From assembly GCA_902373525.1 (NCBI GenBank), contig CABKMN010000018.1, positions 1 through 39,376 on the forward strand: DNA of 39,376 nt, given 5' to 3'. The translations under genes were made by a program, and so were the position numbers. Positions within the stretch are counted from its first letter, which is position 1. The number at the start of each line of letters is the position of its first letter. The notes under the pieces were generated by a model, which searched no databases, was not told where the DNA came from, and saw nothing but the letters and a program-made list of their open reading frames with translations. This document shows, in pieces, positions 23,991 through 32,507 of the stretch. Source of the DNA: an uncultured Bilophila sp. (GTDB taxonomy: Bacteria > Desulfobacterota > Desulfovibrionia > Desulfovibrionales > Desulfovibrionaceae).

Positions 23991-26900
23991 TTACGCCAGC
24001 TTCTTGCGCTGTTCGATCAGCGCGGCGGCCTGCTCGTCGAACGAGGCGAAACCGGCCTGATGCAGGGCGTCCTCAACGGTTTCGCTCCAGTTCCACGCCG
24101 CGTAGATGGCGGGCTTGTGGAAGGTGGCGCGGAACGTCTTGAGGGCCTTGCGGGCCGCGGCTTCGCGGCTTCCGCCGAGGCTGTCGCGCAGTTCGCCGTG
24201 CAGGCGGGCGATTTCCGCGTCGTACCAGGCGCGGACCTTGGCGGGATCGGACGCGATCTTGGCGACGTCGGCCTTGCCGTTGGCTTCAAGCAGCTTGACG
24301 AGCTTGGCCTGATGCTGTTCGGCGAGCCACTTGCCGAGGCCGGAAGCCGGGATGTTCAGGGCCTCGACGGCGGCGAAGTCCTGCTTGGTCCGGAAGTAGG
24401 TGTCCGGCACGACCGAGGCGGAGGTGATGCCGCTGATGGCCACGAGGCCGCGGAGCACTTCGCTGTTCGCCACGCCCTGACCGCAGAAGCCCACCTTCTT
24501 GCCGTACTTCTGGCCCGAGAAGATGGTCACCAGAATCGCCCAGACCACGGCGGGGTCTTCCTCGTCGTAGATGTGGGAGAGCGAGCTGTTGTCGCGGTCG
24601 GTCGCCAGCACCATCTGCGTCATGTCGTTGGAGCCGATGGAGAAGCCGTCGAACTCCTGAATGAACTGCCGCGCCAGAATGGCGTTGGAGGGCAGTTCGG
24701 ACATGAGGATGATCTTGAGGCCGTCCTCGCCGCTGCGCAGGTTGTGCACGGTGTCGAGGTAGCCGCGCATGGCGCGGGCCTGTTCGAGGGTGCGCACGAA
24801 GGGCAGCATGAGCTGGAGGTTGTACGCGCCGTAGGCCGAGCGGGCCAGCTTGAAGGCTTCGATTTCCCAGTCGTGGATGTCGCGGGACACGCCGCGGTAA
24901 CCCAGCATCGGGTTGTCTTCATGCTCTTCAAAGAGGTTGCCGCCGAGCAGGTTGCGGTATTCGTTGGTCTTGAAGTCCGTGGTGCGGTAGACGATGGGCT
25001 TGCCGTAGAAGGCCATCGCGAACAGGGCCAGCCCCTGAGACAGGGTCTGCACGTAGTGGTCGTGGCCGTTCTTGTGGCCGCGGGCCCGGATGAGCGTGCC
25101 GATTTCGCCGGGGATGGACCGCAGGGCGGCGATTTCCTTGGCGAGGCCGCAGCGGGCGCCCACGTCTTCGCGCAGCGCGGTGATCTGGCGCAGGGTTTCC
25201 TGCACCGCCGGATTCAGGGCGGCGTAGCTGACCTGATCGCTGATTTCCTTGTCGATGGCGGCGCGGCGCGCCTTCACTTCGGGGGAATCGCCGGTGAGCG
25301 TCATCAGCTCGGTTTCGTAACCCATGATGAGGCGGACGTGCTCGGCGAGGTCTGCCGACGTTTCCAGCGTGCTGTAGAAGCGCGCGGCGCGTTCGGTGTA
25401 CTCGTCCAGCAGCTTTTCGACTTCACGCATGCGCCGGTACACGGCCATGATTTCGTCGGGGTTGCGCAGGTCGTCCTTTTTGCCCAGCTTTTCCAGTTCT
25501 TCGGCGAAACCGGTGATGTTGCCCACGTGTTCGCGGAGACGGAGGTCCAGCGAAACCAGCCCGGCGTCAAGCTGTTCGCGGATGGTCTTGCGGAGCTTGG
25601 AGTCGAGTTCTTCGACCTTCTTCTGGACCAGACGTTCCAGATCGCCGTTGTCGAAGGCTTCAAGCGCGGCGGGGTGGACGCCCACGTTGCCGAGCATGAA
25701 CTCGGCGCGCAGCAGGCCCACTTCAAAGTCGGACACGTTGCGGAGGCGGGACAGGAACAGGGCCTGCCCGATGTCCGCGAGCACGAGGCCGACGCGGGTT
25801 TTCGTCTTGGGCAGGGCTTCCACGTCCATTTCGCCGCCCACTTCATGGAGCGGGAGCAGGCCGCGGTACACGCGTCCGCGGGTGCCGTCGACGGTGACGT
25901 CCAGACCGTCCAGAGCCTGAAGGGCGGTGGGGTTCTGGATGCCGATGACGGCGGCGATGCCGAGCTCGCGGGAGGTGATGGCCGCGTGGCTGGTGTCGCC
26001 GCCCACGTCGGCGAGAATGGCGGAGGCCACGCGCATGCCGGGAACCATGTCCGGGTCGGTGCGTTCGGCGGCGAGGATTTCGCCCTTGCCCACGCGGTTC
26101 AGTTCCAGCGCGGACCGGAGGAAGCGGACCTTGCCCTGACCGGCGCCTCGGGACGCGCCGTTACCGGTCAGCAACACTTCGGCGGACGCGGCGGCCTTGG
26201 GTTCCACTTCGCGGCGGCGCATGAAGATGGTGTGCGGGTGCAGGGCGAGTTCTTCGTTCCAGCGGGTTTCGGGACGCGCCTGCACGAACCAGAGCATGCC
26301 CTTGGAGTCGATGCAGAACTCGGTGTCCATGATCATGCCGTCGTAGGCCTTGCTCACGGCGCGGACGCCCTTGGCGACCTGCTCGGCCTGCGTGGGAGTC
26401 AGCGCCCACAGCATGCACTCGCGTTCCGGCACGGGGACTTCCTTGGTGCCGCCGTTTTCGTCGTAGACGATCTTCATGGTCTTGCTGCCCATGAAGCGGA
26501 CCACGACTTCGCTGCCGTCGTCCTTCTGGTAGACGTACAGCTTGTCCGGGGTCACGCGACCGCCCACCACGGCCTCGCCGAGGCCGTAGCTGGTGTCGAT
26601 GCTCACGAGGTCCTTGCGAACCGTGCCGCGGCATCCGGTGGCGGTGTCGGCGCTGAAGGCCGTACCGGACACGACCGGGTTGATCATGCGCATGATGCAC
26701 ACGGACAGGGATGTGTTCTCGATGGACCATTCTTTCTTGGCCTGCGCGGCGAGCTCTTCCTGCCCGGTGGTTTCGGACTGGGTCAGGGCGTCGAGGATGG
26801 CCTCGCGGCGGTAGATCATGGAGCGTAGGTTGTAGGCCGAGGCGCAGTCCCACATGTAGGCGGTCGCCACGGCGTCTTCGCCCACCATGTTCAGGAAGGT

Positions 26901-27560
26901 GTCCTGAAGGCCGGCGAAGGCTTTCTTGCGGGAGTCCTCGCCCGCGGCGGACGAACGCACGGCCACCGGCACGTCGGCCTCTTCGGCTTCGGCGCAGATG
27001 TCGCGGTAGGCGGAGCGGACGGCCTGATCCACCTTGGCCGGGATGGGGCAGGCCAGAATGGCGGCCTGCACCATGACGGAGCGTTTGCGGAGCTGGTCGA
27101 TGCCTTCCTGCGAAGAGGCGAAGCCGTCGACCACGTTGTTGATGAACGTACGCAGACGGATGCGGGGCAGTTCCGGGTCGGCTTCGGAAGCCTTGCGGAT
27201 GTCCGCGGCGACGGAGCGCACGAACTTGGGCAGGAAGTCGTGATCCTTGGTGACTTCTTCGGACGTCCAGTCGATGCGGCCGTAGGCGTCGTCGACCATG
27301 GAGCGGACCAGCGCCGCGCAAACCTTGCATTCGTCGAGAACGATATGGAACGCCACGGAAGAAATGGCGCGGAACTGGGGAATCCGTACGCCTTCAACGC
27401 GGCTGATCAGGGCCGTGTTGTAGTTTTTGCCGCCCACCAGCAGTTCGGCTTCCTCGCCGATCCGCACGATATCCGCGCCGGTCAGAACCAAGCGCTTAAG
27501 AAGGTCTTCCACCGGAACCTCGTTTTGTCGGTTTTTGGTTGCGGAAGGGGTTTTCGTCAT
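23991..27560 (-). CDS. ppsA: Phosphoenolpyruvate synthase, enlarged form
   Basis: Makes PEP from pyruvate and ATP (releasing AMP and phosphate) for gluconeogenesis; cytoplasmic. The N-terminal nucleotide-binding half has VPVAVRSSAAGEDS and SYGLGEAVVGG. The phosphohistidine domain reads GGDTSHAAITSRELGI with catalytic His525. The C-terminal barrel has DFKTNEYRNLLGG and GFCGQGVANSEV with Cys1026. At 1189 aa it is about 400 aa longer than E. coli PpsA (792). The excess is a charged helical insert (about 640-830) and a C-terminal extension (about 1070-1189). ATG 27560 has GGGAGG eight bases upstream. It is 37 bp downstream of pyruvate carboxylase and probably in the same operon. Confidence 0.93.
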   Translation of the reverse strand: MTKTPSATKNRQNEVPVEDLLKRLVLTGADIVRIGEEAELLVGGKNYNTALISRVEGVRIPQFRAISSVAFHIVLDECKVCAALVRSMVDDAYGRIDWTSEEVTKDHDFLPKFVRSVAADIRKASEADPELPRIRLRTFINNVVDGFASSQEGIDQLRKRSVMVQAAILACPIPAKVDQAVRSAYRDICAEAEEADVPVAVRSSAAGEDSRKKAFAGLQDTFLNMVGEDAVATAYMWDCASAYNLRSMIYRREAILDALTQSETTGQEELAAQAKKEWSIENTSLSVCIMRMINPVVSGTAFSADTATGCRGTVRKDLVSIDTSYGLGEAVVGGRVTPDKLYVYQKDDGSEVVVRFMGSKTMKIVYDENGGTKEVPVPERECMLWALTPTQAEQVAKGVRAVSKAYDGMIMDTEFCIDSKGMLWFVQARPETRWNEELALHPHTIFMRRREVEPKAAASAEVLLTGNGASRGAGQGKVRFLRSALELNRVGKGEILAAERTDPDMVPGMRVASAILADVGGDTSHAAITSRELGIAAVIGIQNPTALQALDGLDVTVDGTRGRVYRGLLPLHEVGGEMDVEALPKTKTRVGLVLADIGQALFLSRLRNVSDFEVGLLRAEFMLGNVGVHPAALEAFDNGDLERLVQKKVEELDSKLRKTIREQLDAGLVSLDLRLREHVGNITGFAEELEKLGKKDDLRNPDEIMAVYRRMREVEKLLDEYTERAARFYSTLETSADLAEHVRLIMGYETELMTLTGDSPEVKARRAAIDKEISDQVSYAALNPAVQETLRQITALREDVGARCGLAKEIAALRSIPGEIGTLIRARGHKNGHDHYVQTLSQGLALFAMAFYGKPIVYRTTDFKTNEYRNLLGGNLFEEHEDNPMLGYRGVSRDIHDWEIEAFKLARSAYGAYNLQLMLPFVRTLEQARAMRGYLDTVHNLRSGEDGLKIILMSELPSNAILARQFIQEFDGFSIGSNDMTQMVLATDRDNSSLSHIYDEEDPAVVWAILVTIFSGQKYGKKVGFCGQGVANSEVLRGLVAISGITSASVVPDTYFRTKQDFAAVEALNIPASGLGKWLAEQHQAKLVKLLEANGKADVAKIASDPAKVRAWYDAEIARLHGELRDSLGGSREAAARKALKTFRATFHKPAIYAAWNWSETVEDALHQAGFASFDEQAAALIEQRKKLA

Positions 27561-27597
27561 GAGAATTGCCTCCCAGGCTCTCTTCGTAGCTGTTGAC

Positions 27598-30500
27598 TTA
27601 GGCGAGACGGCTGAGCCGTTCTCCGCAATAGGGGCAGAACTCGATGTCGTCCAGAGGCAGCGGACGGCTGCACGCCTCGTTGGTGCACAGGCGCGGGACC
27701 GGGCCCAGCTCCACGATGAGTTCGCCTTCGCGAACCGTTTCCATCTTTCGGGTTTCCTTGTAGTCGGCGGTCTTGAGCACGCGCTTCACGATGCCGGCCA
27801 CAGGGGCCAGAACGGCCTTTTCCTGTTTCATGATGGACACGTTGAACAGTTCCTCACCCTCTTCGACGATGTCGCCGGGATGGACGTACATCACCCAGAG
27901 GTCGCCGTTGCTCGGCGCGCCGACCTGATACTTGTCGTTGGGGTCGGCCATGGAGACGACGCCGGCCCCGCCGTTCTTGGGCGGAGCGACCTTGACGAGC
28001 TGACTGAAGATTTCCGAGTCAAGCACGTAGCGGACGACGGATTCGCCCGCGTCGTTGGCGGGGGACATGCTCACCAGCAGGAACTGGTGGGGTTTGCCCG
28101 CCGAATCCACAAAGTTGATTTCCTCGCCGACGGCGCAGCCCTCGAACCACACCGGAAGCGGCAGGCGGTTGGGGTCGCCGTACTTGGCGCGGAATTGCAC
28201 CGTCTTCACCGCGTCGCCGGGGTGGTTCAGGTACATGACCAGTTCTTCCTCGGAGGGTTCGCGCTTGATGATGTCGCGGAACGCCTTGCGTTCGGCCTCG
28301 ATGTCGATGTCCGTCAGCTTTTCCAGCGGGGAATGCGTGGTGCGGTCGACGATGGCCTGTTTCCAGGCGTTGCCGAATGCGCTCTCGTACACCCAATCCG
28401 GCGGGAAGCCCAGAGGCAGCTTGCCGAACTTGCCCAGAAGCAGGTTGCGGAACGCGTCGTTGCAGTCCTGATACAGGGCGAGACGCGCCTCGCGGGTCCC
28501 TTCGCTGAGTTCCTCCTCCGGCACGTCGTTGACGCGGTCGAGGACGCCGAGCAGGTACTTGACCTCTTCTTCGCCGCCGCGCTTGTAGGCGCCGGTCACG
28601 GCGAGGAAGGCGGTGTTCCAGGTGATCTGGGAACCGGGGGTCACGTCGTGGTAGCGGACGATCTTGCGGGTCCCGGCAAGGAACTTGAGCATGTACGGCA
28701 GCAGGTGGATGTATCCCTGCTTGAGCGCGCCTTCCTGCGAGGAGGAGGTCGCGCCGCCGGGCATGGCGTGTTCGGTCACGTCGTGGTCGATGCCCTGGAA
28801 GTACGGGGCGCAGTAGCGGTCGTAGTAGGGGATGACCTGCTTGAGCACGAAGTTGGCGTCGCGGACCATATCCTTGTTCAGCGAGGTTTCGAGCCCGAGT
28901 TCGCCTTCCATGTAGGCGGCGGTGGCGAGGGTGTCGCCCTGACCGTAACTGCGGACGCACGCGCCGAGGTTGGTGTCCACGATCTGCACGCCGGCCTTGG
29001 CGGCCGCGCCCACGGAAGGCACGAAGAGGCCGTCCGTCATGTGGCGGTGGTAGTGGAGCACGAGTTCGGGCCAGCGTTTGCGCAGGGCGGCGACCACTTC
29101 GCCGATGAAGCGGGGCGGGCACACGCCGGCCATGTCCTTGAGGCCGAGGATGATGTGGCGGGAGACGTCCTTTTCGCTCATGCCGGCCACGTCGCCGCAC
29201 ACGCCGAGGACGTTCTCGGCCACGCCGAGGTAGTGATCGACGGTGAAGCCCTTGGCCCACGACATGGAGACGGCGGGTTCGAAGACGACGTCCCGGCGGC
29301 TCAGGGCCACTTCCGCGAACGGCCGCATGTTGTCGATGTGGTTCAGGAAGTCAAAGCAGCGGATGATCTGGAAGTTGTCGCAGATCATTTCGCCGGTGAG
29401 CCGCATGAGGTTTTTGGGCTGCGGGCTGTAGCCGAGCACGTTGGTGGAGCGGATGAGGATTTGCTTGAGGGTCTTGGGGGCGAACTTGTTCCACTCCTGC
29501 GCCTCCGAGAAGGGGTAGGTCATGTTCGCCATCATGGCGACGTGGAAGTGCGCGCCGCCGCCGCTCTCAAGGGAGAAGAAGCCGCAGTTGTCGAGATAGG
29601 GGCCGACGAGCTGGTCCTCGGCGAGGCGGAAGCGGTTGCCGCTGTTGGACTGGGTGCTGTCGCGGGTGGTCGTGTCCGTGAAGTGGATGCGCCCGCTGCC
29701 GCGCACATAGTCGAGCAGGGCCATGCGGTCGCCGTGCGGGTAGGGGGACGGTTCCTTGCGCACCTTGGGCGAGATGGGCGGGAGCACGATTTCCTGACGG
29801 GGCAGGCGGGGCGTGGTGTGCGAGCGGTATTCGCCGAGCTGTACGTGGGGGTTGAAGCCCTTGGCGGAGATTTCGGCGATGAGCTTGGCCAGCCGTTCGC
29901 TTTCCGGCGCGAGGTCGGCGTACATCATGAGTTCGGGCGCGGACGGGATGAAGCCCGTGTCGAACAGGCCCGCCTTGAAGGCCGGGTGCTTGATGACCTG
30001 ACGGAAGAAGGGGATCGTGGTCTTCACGCCGCCGACCACGTATTCGGTCAGCGCGCGGTCCATGATGCCGAGGACCTTCTGCCAGTCGCGACCGTAGGCG
30101 ATGAGGAGCGAACCGGCGGAGTCGTAGTTCGGGGGGAACTCGTAGCCCGCGGAAAGGTTGGAGTCGATGCGTACGCCGGGGCCGCCGGGCGACACGTAGC
30201 GGGTGATCAGGCCGGAATTGGGGGCGAAGTTGCTCTGCGGGTCTTCGCAGTTGATGCGGACCTGCATGGCGACGTGGGAGGGCTTGGTGTTCTCGTCGGT
30301 CAGGCGGAGCTTCGAGCCGAAGGCCACGGCGATCTGTTCCTCGACGAGGTCGACGCCGTAGCGGCTTTCGGTGATGCCGTGTTCCACCTGAAGCCGGGTG
30401 TTCACTTCGATGAGGAAGGGTTCGCCCTGCGGGGTGACGAGGAATTCCACGGTGGCGAGGGAGTAGTAGCCCACCTCGCGGACCAGCATGCGGGAGTATT

Positions 30501-31308
30501 CCTTGAGGCGTTCGCGCAGTTCGGGCGTGATGCCGGACCACGGGGACGGGGTCACTTCCACGAGCTTCTGGTGGTTGCGCTGCACGGAGCAGTCGCGTTC
30601 GTCGAAGGCGAACACGTTGCCGTGCTGGTCGGCGATGACCTGAATTTCGATGTGGCGCACCGATTCGAGGTACTTTTCCACATACAGGCGCGGGTTGCCG
30701 AAGGACGCCTGCGCCATGGCGGAGGCCTTAAAAAAGGCATCTTCCAGTTCGCTCTTTTCACGAACGAGGAAAATGCCGCGACCGCCTCCGCCGCCTTCGG
30801 CCTTGAGCATGATCGGGAGGGTGATTTCGTCCACGACCTTCCGGGCCGCGGGGACGTCCACCGCGCCTTCCGAGCCGGGCACCACGGGGATGCCGAGCCG
30901 CTTGGCGATCTTGCGGACCTGCACCTTGTTGCCGAGCAGGTTCATGGAATCGGCCTTGGAGCCGATGAAGGTGATGCCCGCCTCTTCGCACTTCTGGGGG
31001 AAGCGTTCGTCTTCCGAAGCGAAGCCCCAGCCGGGATGGATGGCGATGATGCCGCGCTGCTTCGCCTTGGCGATGATGAGATCGAGATCGAGATAGGCCC
31101 GGGGATCGGGTCCGAGCAGGAGCAGTTCCTGCGCGGCCGAAGCCGCCGGTGCGGCCTTGTCGATGTCGGTGGCGGTCATTACGGGCACTGCGGCGAAGCG
31201 CTCACGGATGGCCCGGCAGATTCGACGTGCCGGAATGCCCCGGTTGGCTACGAGTATGGGCTTGCCCCGAACTTCGTCCAGTACCTGTTCAAACGTCTTG
31301 GCGGCCAT
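27598..31308 (-). CDS. pyc: Pyruvate carboxylase with C-terminal zinc ribbon
   Basis: Biotin enzyme converting pyruvate, bicarbonate and ATP to oxaloacetate; cytoplasmic, 1236 aa. The N-terminal biotin carboxylase domain (to about 470) has IHPGWGFASED, KAEGGGGGRGI and FLIEVNTRLQVEHGITE. The carboxyltransferase domain begins near 550 with DTTTRDSTQSN and includes GLKDMAG and HYHRHMTDG. It differs from textbook enzymes, which read RDAHQS and HIHTHDTSG. The biotin domain has SIMKQEK with Lys1161 (MKQ instead of MKM). The last 29 residues carry CTNEAC and CPYC (Cys1208, 1213, 1225, 1228), a zinc-ribbon-like tail. ATG 31308 has AAGG upstream. Neighbours are biotin ligase upstream and PEP synthase downstream. 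Confidence 0.92.
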   Translation of the reverse strand: MAAKTFEQVLDEVRGKPILVANRGIPARRICRAIRERFAAVPVMTATDIDKAAPAASAAQELLLLGPDPRAYLDLDLIIAKAKQRGIIAIHPGWGFASEDERFPQKCEEAGITFIGSKADSMNLLGNKVQVRKIAKRLGIPVVPGSEGAVDVPAARKVVDEITLPIMLKAEGGGGGRGIFLVREKSELEDAFFKASAMAQASFGNPRLYVEKYLESVRHIEIQVIADQHGNVFAFDERDCSVQRNHQKLVEVTPSPWSGITPELRERLKEYSRMLVREVGYYSLATVEFLVTPQGEPFLIEVNTRLQVEHGITESRYGVDLVEEQIAVAFGSKLRLTDENTKPSHVAMQVRINCEDPQSNFAPNSGLITRYVSPGGPGVRIDSNLSAGYEFPPNYDSAGSLLIAYGRDWQKVLGIMDRALTEYVVGGVKTTIPFFRQVIKHPAFKAGLFDTGFIPSAPELMMYADLAPESERLAKLIAEISAKGFNPHVQLGEYRSHTTPRLPRQEIVLPPISPKVRKEPSPYPHGDRMALLDYVRGSGRIHFTDTTTRDSTQSNSGNRFRLAEDQLVGPYLDNCGFFSLESGGGAHFHVAMMANMTYPFSEAQEWNKFAPKTLKQILIRSTNVLGYSPQPKNLMRLTGEMICDNFQIIRCFDFLNHIDNMRPFAEVALSRRDVVFEPAVSMSWAKGFTVDHYLGVAENVLGVCGDVAGMSEKDVSRHIILGLKDMAGVCPPRFIGEVVAALRKRWPELVLHYHRHMTDGLFVPSVGAAAKAGVQIVDTNLGACVRSYGQGDTLATAAYMEGELGLETSLNKDMVRDANFVLKQVIPYYDRYCAPYFQGIDHDVTEHAMPGGATSSSQEGALKQGYIHLLPYMLKFLAGTRKIVRYHDVTPGSQITWNTAFLAVTGAYKRGGEEEVKYLLGVLDRVNDVPEEELSEGTREARLALYQDCNDAFRNLLLGKFGKLPLGFPPDWVYESAFGNAWKQAIVDRTTHSPLEKLTDIDIEAERKAFRDIIKREPSEEELVMYLNHPGDAVKTVQFRAKYGDPNRLPLPVWFEGCAVGEEINFVDSAGKPHQFLLVSMSPANDAGESVVRYVLDSEIFSQLVKVAPPKNGGAGVVSMADPNDKYQVGAPSNGDLWVMYVHPGDIVEEGEELFNVSIMKQEKAVLAPVAGIVKRVLKTADYKETRKMETVREGELIVELGPVPRLCTNEACSRPLPLDDIEFCPYCGERLSRLA

Positions 31309-31460
31309 GCTTTCAACCTTTTCGATAAAGAAATGTTTAGACCCGGCGCATCGCGCCGGCCTGTTCAGGAGTTCCACCCCGAAACGGCATCGGGGACACC
31401 TGCGATTGGCCCCGCATCGCTGCGGAAGGCCGTTCCCGGCGCCGCGCATGGCGCTTTGCG
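31309..31460. other. Gap between biotin ligase and pyruvate carboxylase genes
   Basis: Contains a perfect hairpin, CCGGCGC (31343-31349) with GCGCCGG (31353-31359), about 40 bp before the pyc start, without a T-tract on the minus strand. It might be a leader structure. No convincing promoter seen. Confidence 0.4.
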
Positions 31461-32507
31461 TCACGGCTGCATGGGAGGGCGGTCCAGCTGGAGGCTTCCG
31501 GAAAGAAACCCGACGGTTTCCCCACGGTTGCGCAGGCGCAGGCCTCCGCAATCGTCCAACCCTTCAAGAACGCCGCTGTGGCGTTCCCGTTCGTCGGGGC
31601 CGTCCGTCAGAAGGACCGGTTGTCCAAGGAAGGCAAGGTGGCGTTCCGCGAGTGAACGCCACGCGTTGTTTCCCTTGGCGTCAATCTCTTCGACATAACA
31701 GAAAAAGATACGGCTCACAAGTCGCATCCACAGTCCCGCAACGGAATGCGGGCACTCCCCGGATTTTGTTGCGGAAGCCAGACGCCCCGCAGGGACGGCG
31801 CGCTGCGCCCGCATGAGGTCCGCGGGCGGCGAAGAGACGAGGTTGAGGCCGATCCCCGCCATGAGGAAGTTTTCGGCGGGTGCGCCTTCGCGCCGGGGCA
31901 GGGGGCGTTCTTCAAGCAGGATGCCCCCGACCTTGGCCCAGCCTTCCCGGAGATCGGCGCGCTGGAGGAGGTCGTTGGGCCACTTCATATGGACGGGAAA
32001 GCCCATGCCGGAAAGGGCTTCGGCGATGAGGCCGCCCACGGCGGGGGCGGCGGCGGTTCCCGTGAACGGGTGGACTTCCGGCAGGCGCAGCGCCGCGTAG
32101 ACGTTGCCTTCGGGGGAAACCCAGTTCCGCCCGAGCTGGCCGCGTCCGCTCCGCTGGCTGAGGGCCAGCACGCTGCCCCAGACGGGAAGCTGCCCGGAGG
32201 CCGCGAGCCTGCGGGCGACATCCATACTTGATGTGGCCGGGCCGCACAGGTACACTGGCGCGGGCAGCCGCACCGGTTCGCCGCCGTCCGTCCCGTCGGT
32301 GAAGGCGTGTTCGAGATAGGGGCATGGCGCGTTCTGCGGCGGCGGGGTCAGCCGCACGGCGGGCAGGCCCTCCCAGAGCGCGGACGCCGCCGCGCGTTCG
32401 GGCGGAAAAGGATCGGCGATTGGGTCGTGCGGAGGCCTTTCGGAAACGACGCCGTCGTGCAGAAGCCGCAGCGTACCGGAGAGACGAAACGTGGAGTCGT
32501 GTGTCAT
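31461..32507 (-). CDS. birA: Biotin--[carboxylase] ligase, class I (no HTH)
   Basis: Attaches biotin to the carrier lysine of biotin enzymes; here pyruvate carboxylase, encoded 152 bp downstream, is the evident client. The catalytic core holds SSMDVARRL, SGRGQLGRNWVSPEGNVYAAL (biotinyl-AMP loop), KWPNDLL and KVGGILLEE, then a C-terminal small domain. There is no N-terminal DNA-binding domain, so it is not a BirA-type repressor. The first roughly 80 residues are proline-rich and lack family motifs. The ATG at 32507 has no recognisable Shine-Dalgarno and overlaps the start codon of the divergent CCA gene, so a later GTG (near residue 51) may be the true start. Confidence 0.87.
   Translation of the reverse strand: MTHDSTFRLSGTLRLLHDGVVSERPPHDPIADPFPPERAAASALWEGLPAVRLTPPPQNAPCPYLEHAFTDGTDGGEPVRLPAPVYLCGPATSSMDVARRLAASGQLPVWGSVLALSQRSGRGQLGRNWVSPEGNVYAALRLPEVHPFTGTAAAPAVGGLIAEALSGMGFPVHMKWPNDLLQRADLREGWAKVGGILLEERPLPRREGAPAENFLMAGIGLNLVSSPPADLMRAQRAVPAGRLASATKSGECPHSVAGLWMRLVSRIFFCYVEEIDAKGNNAWRSLAERHLAFLGQPVLLTDGPDERERHSGVLEGLDDCGGLRLRNRGETVGFLSGSLQLDRPPMQP

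Noticed and set aside
24060..26828. 922-codon open frame on the plus strand
   Set aside because: Antisense to PEP synthase; shadow composition.
27427..31698. 1423-codon open frame on the plus strand
   Set aside because: Antisense to pyruvate carboxylase and the PEP synthase start; no domain or ribosome binding site.
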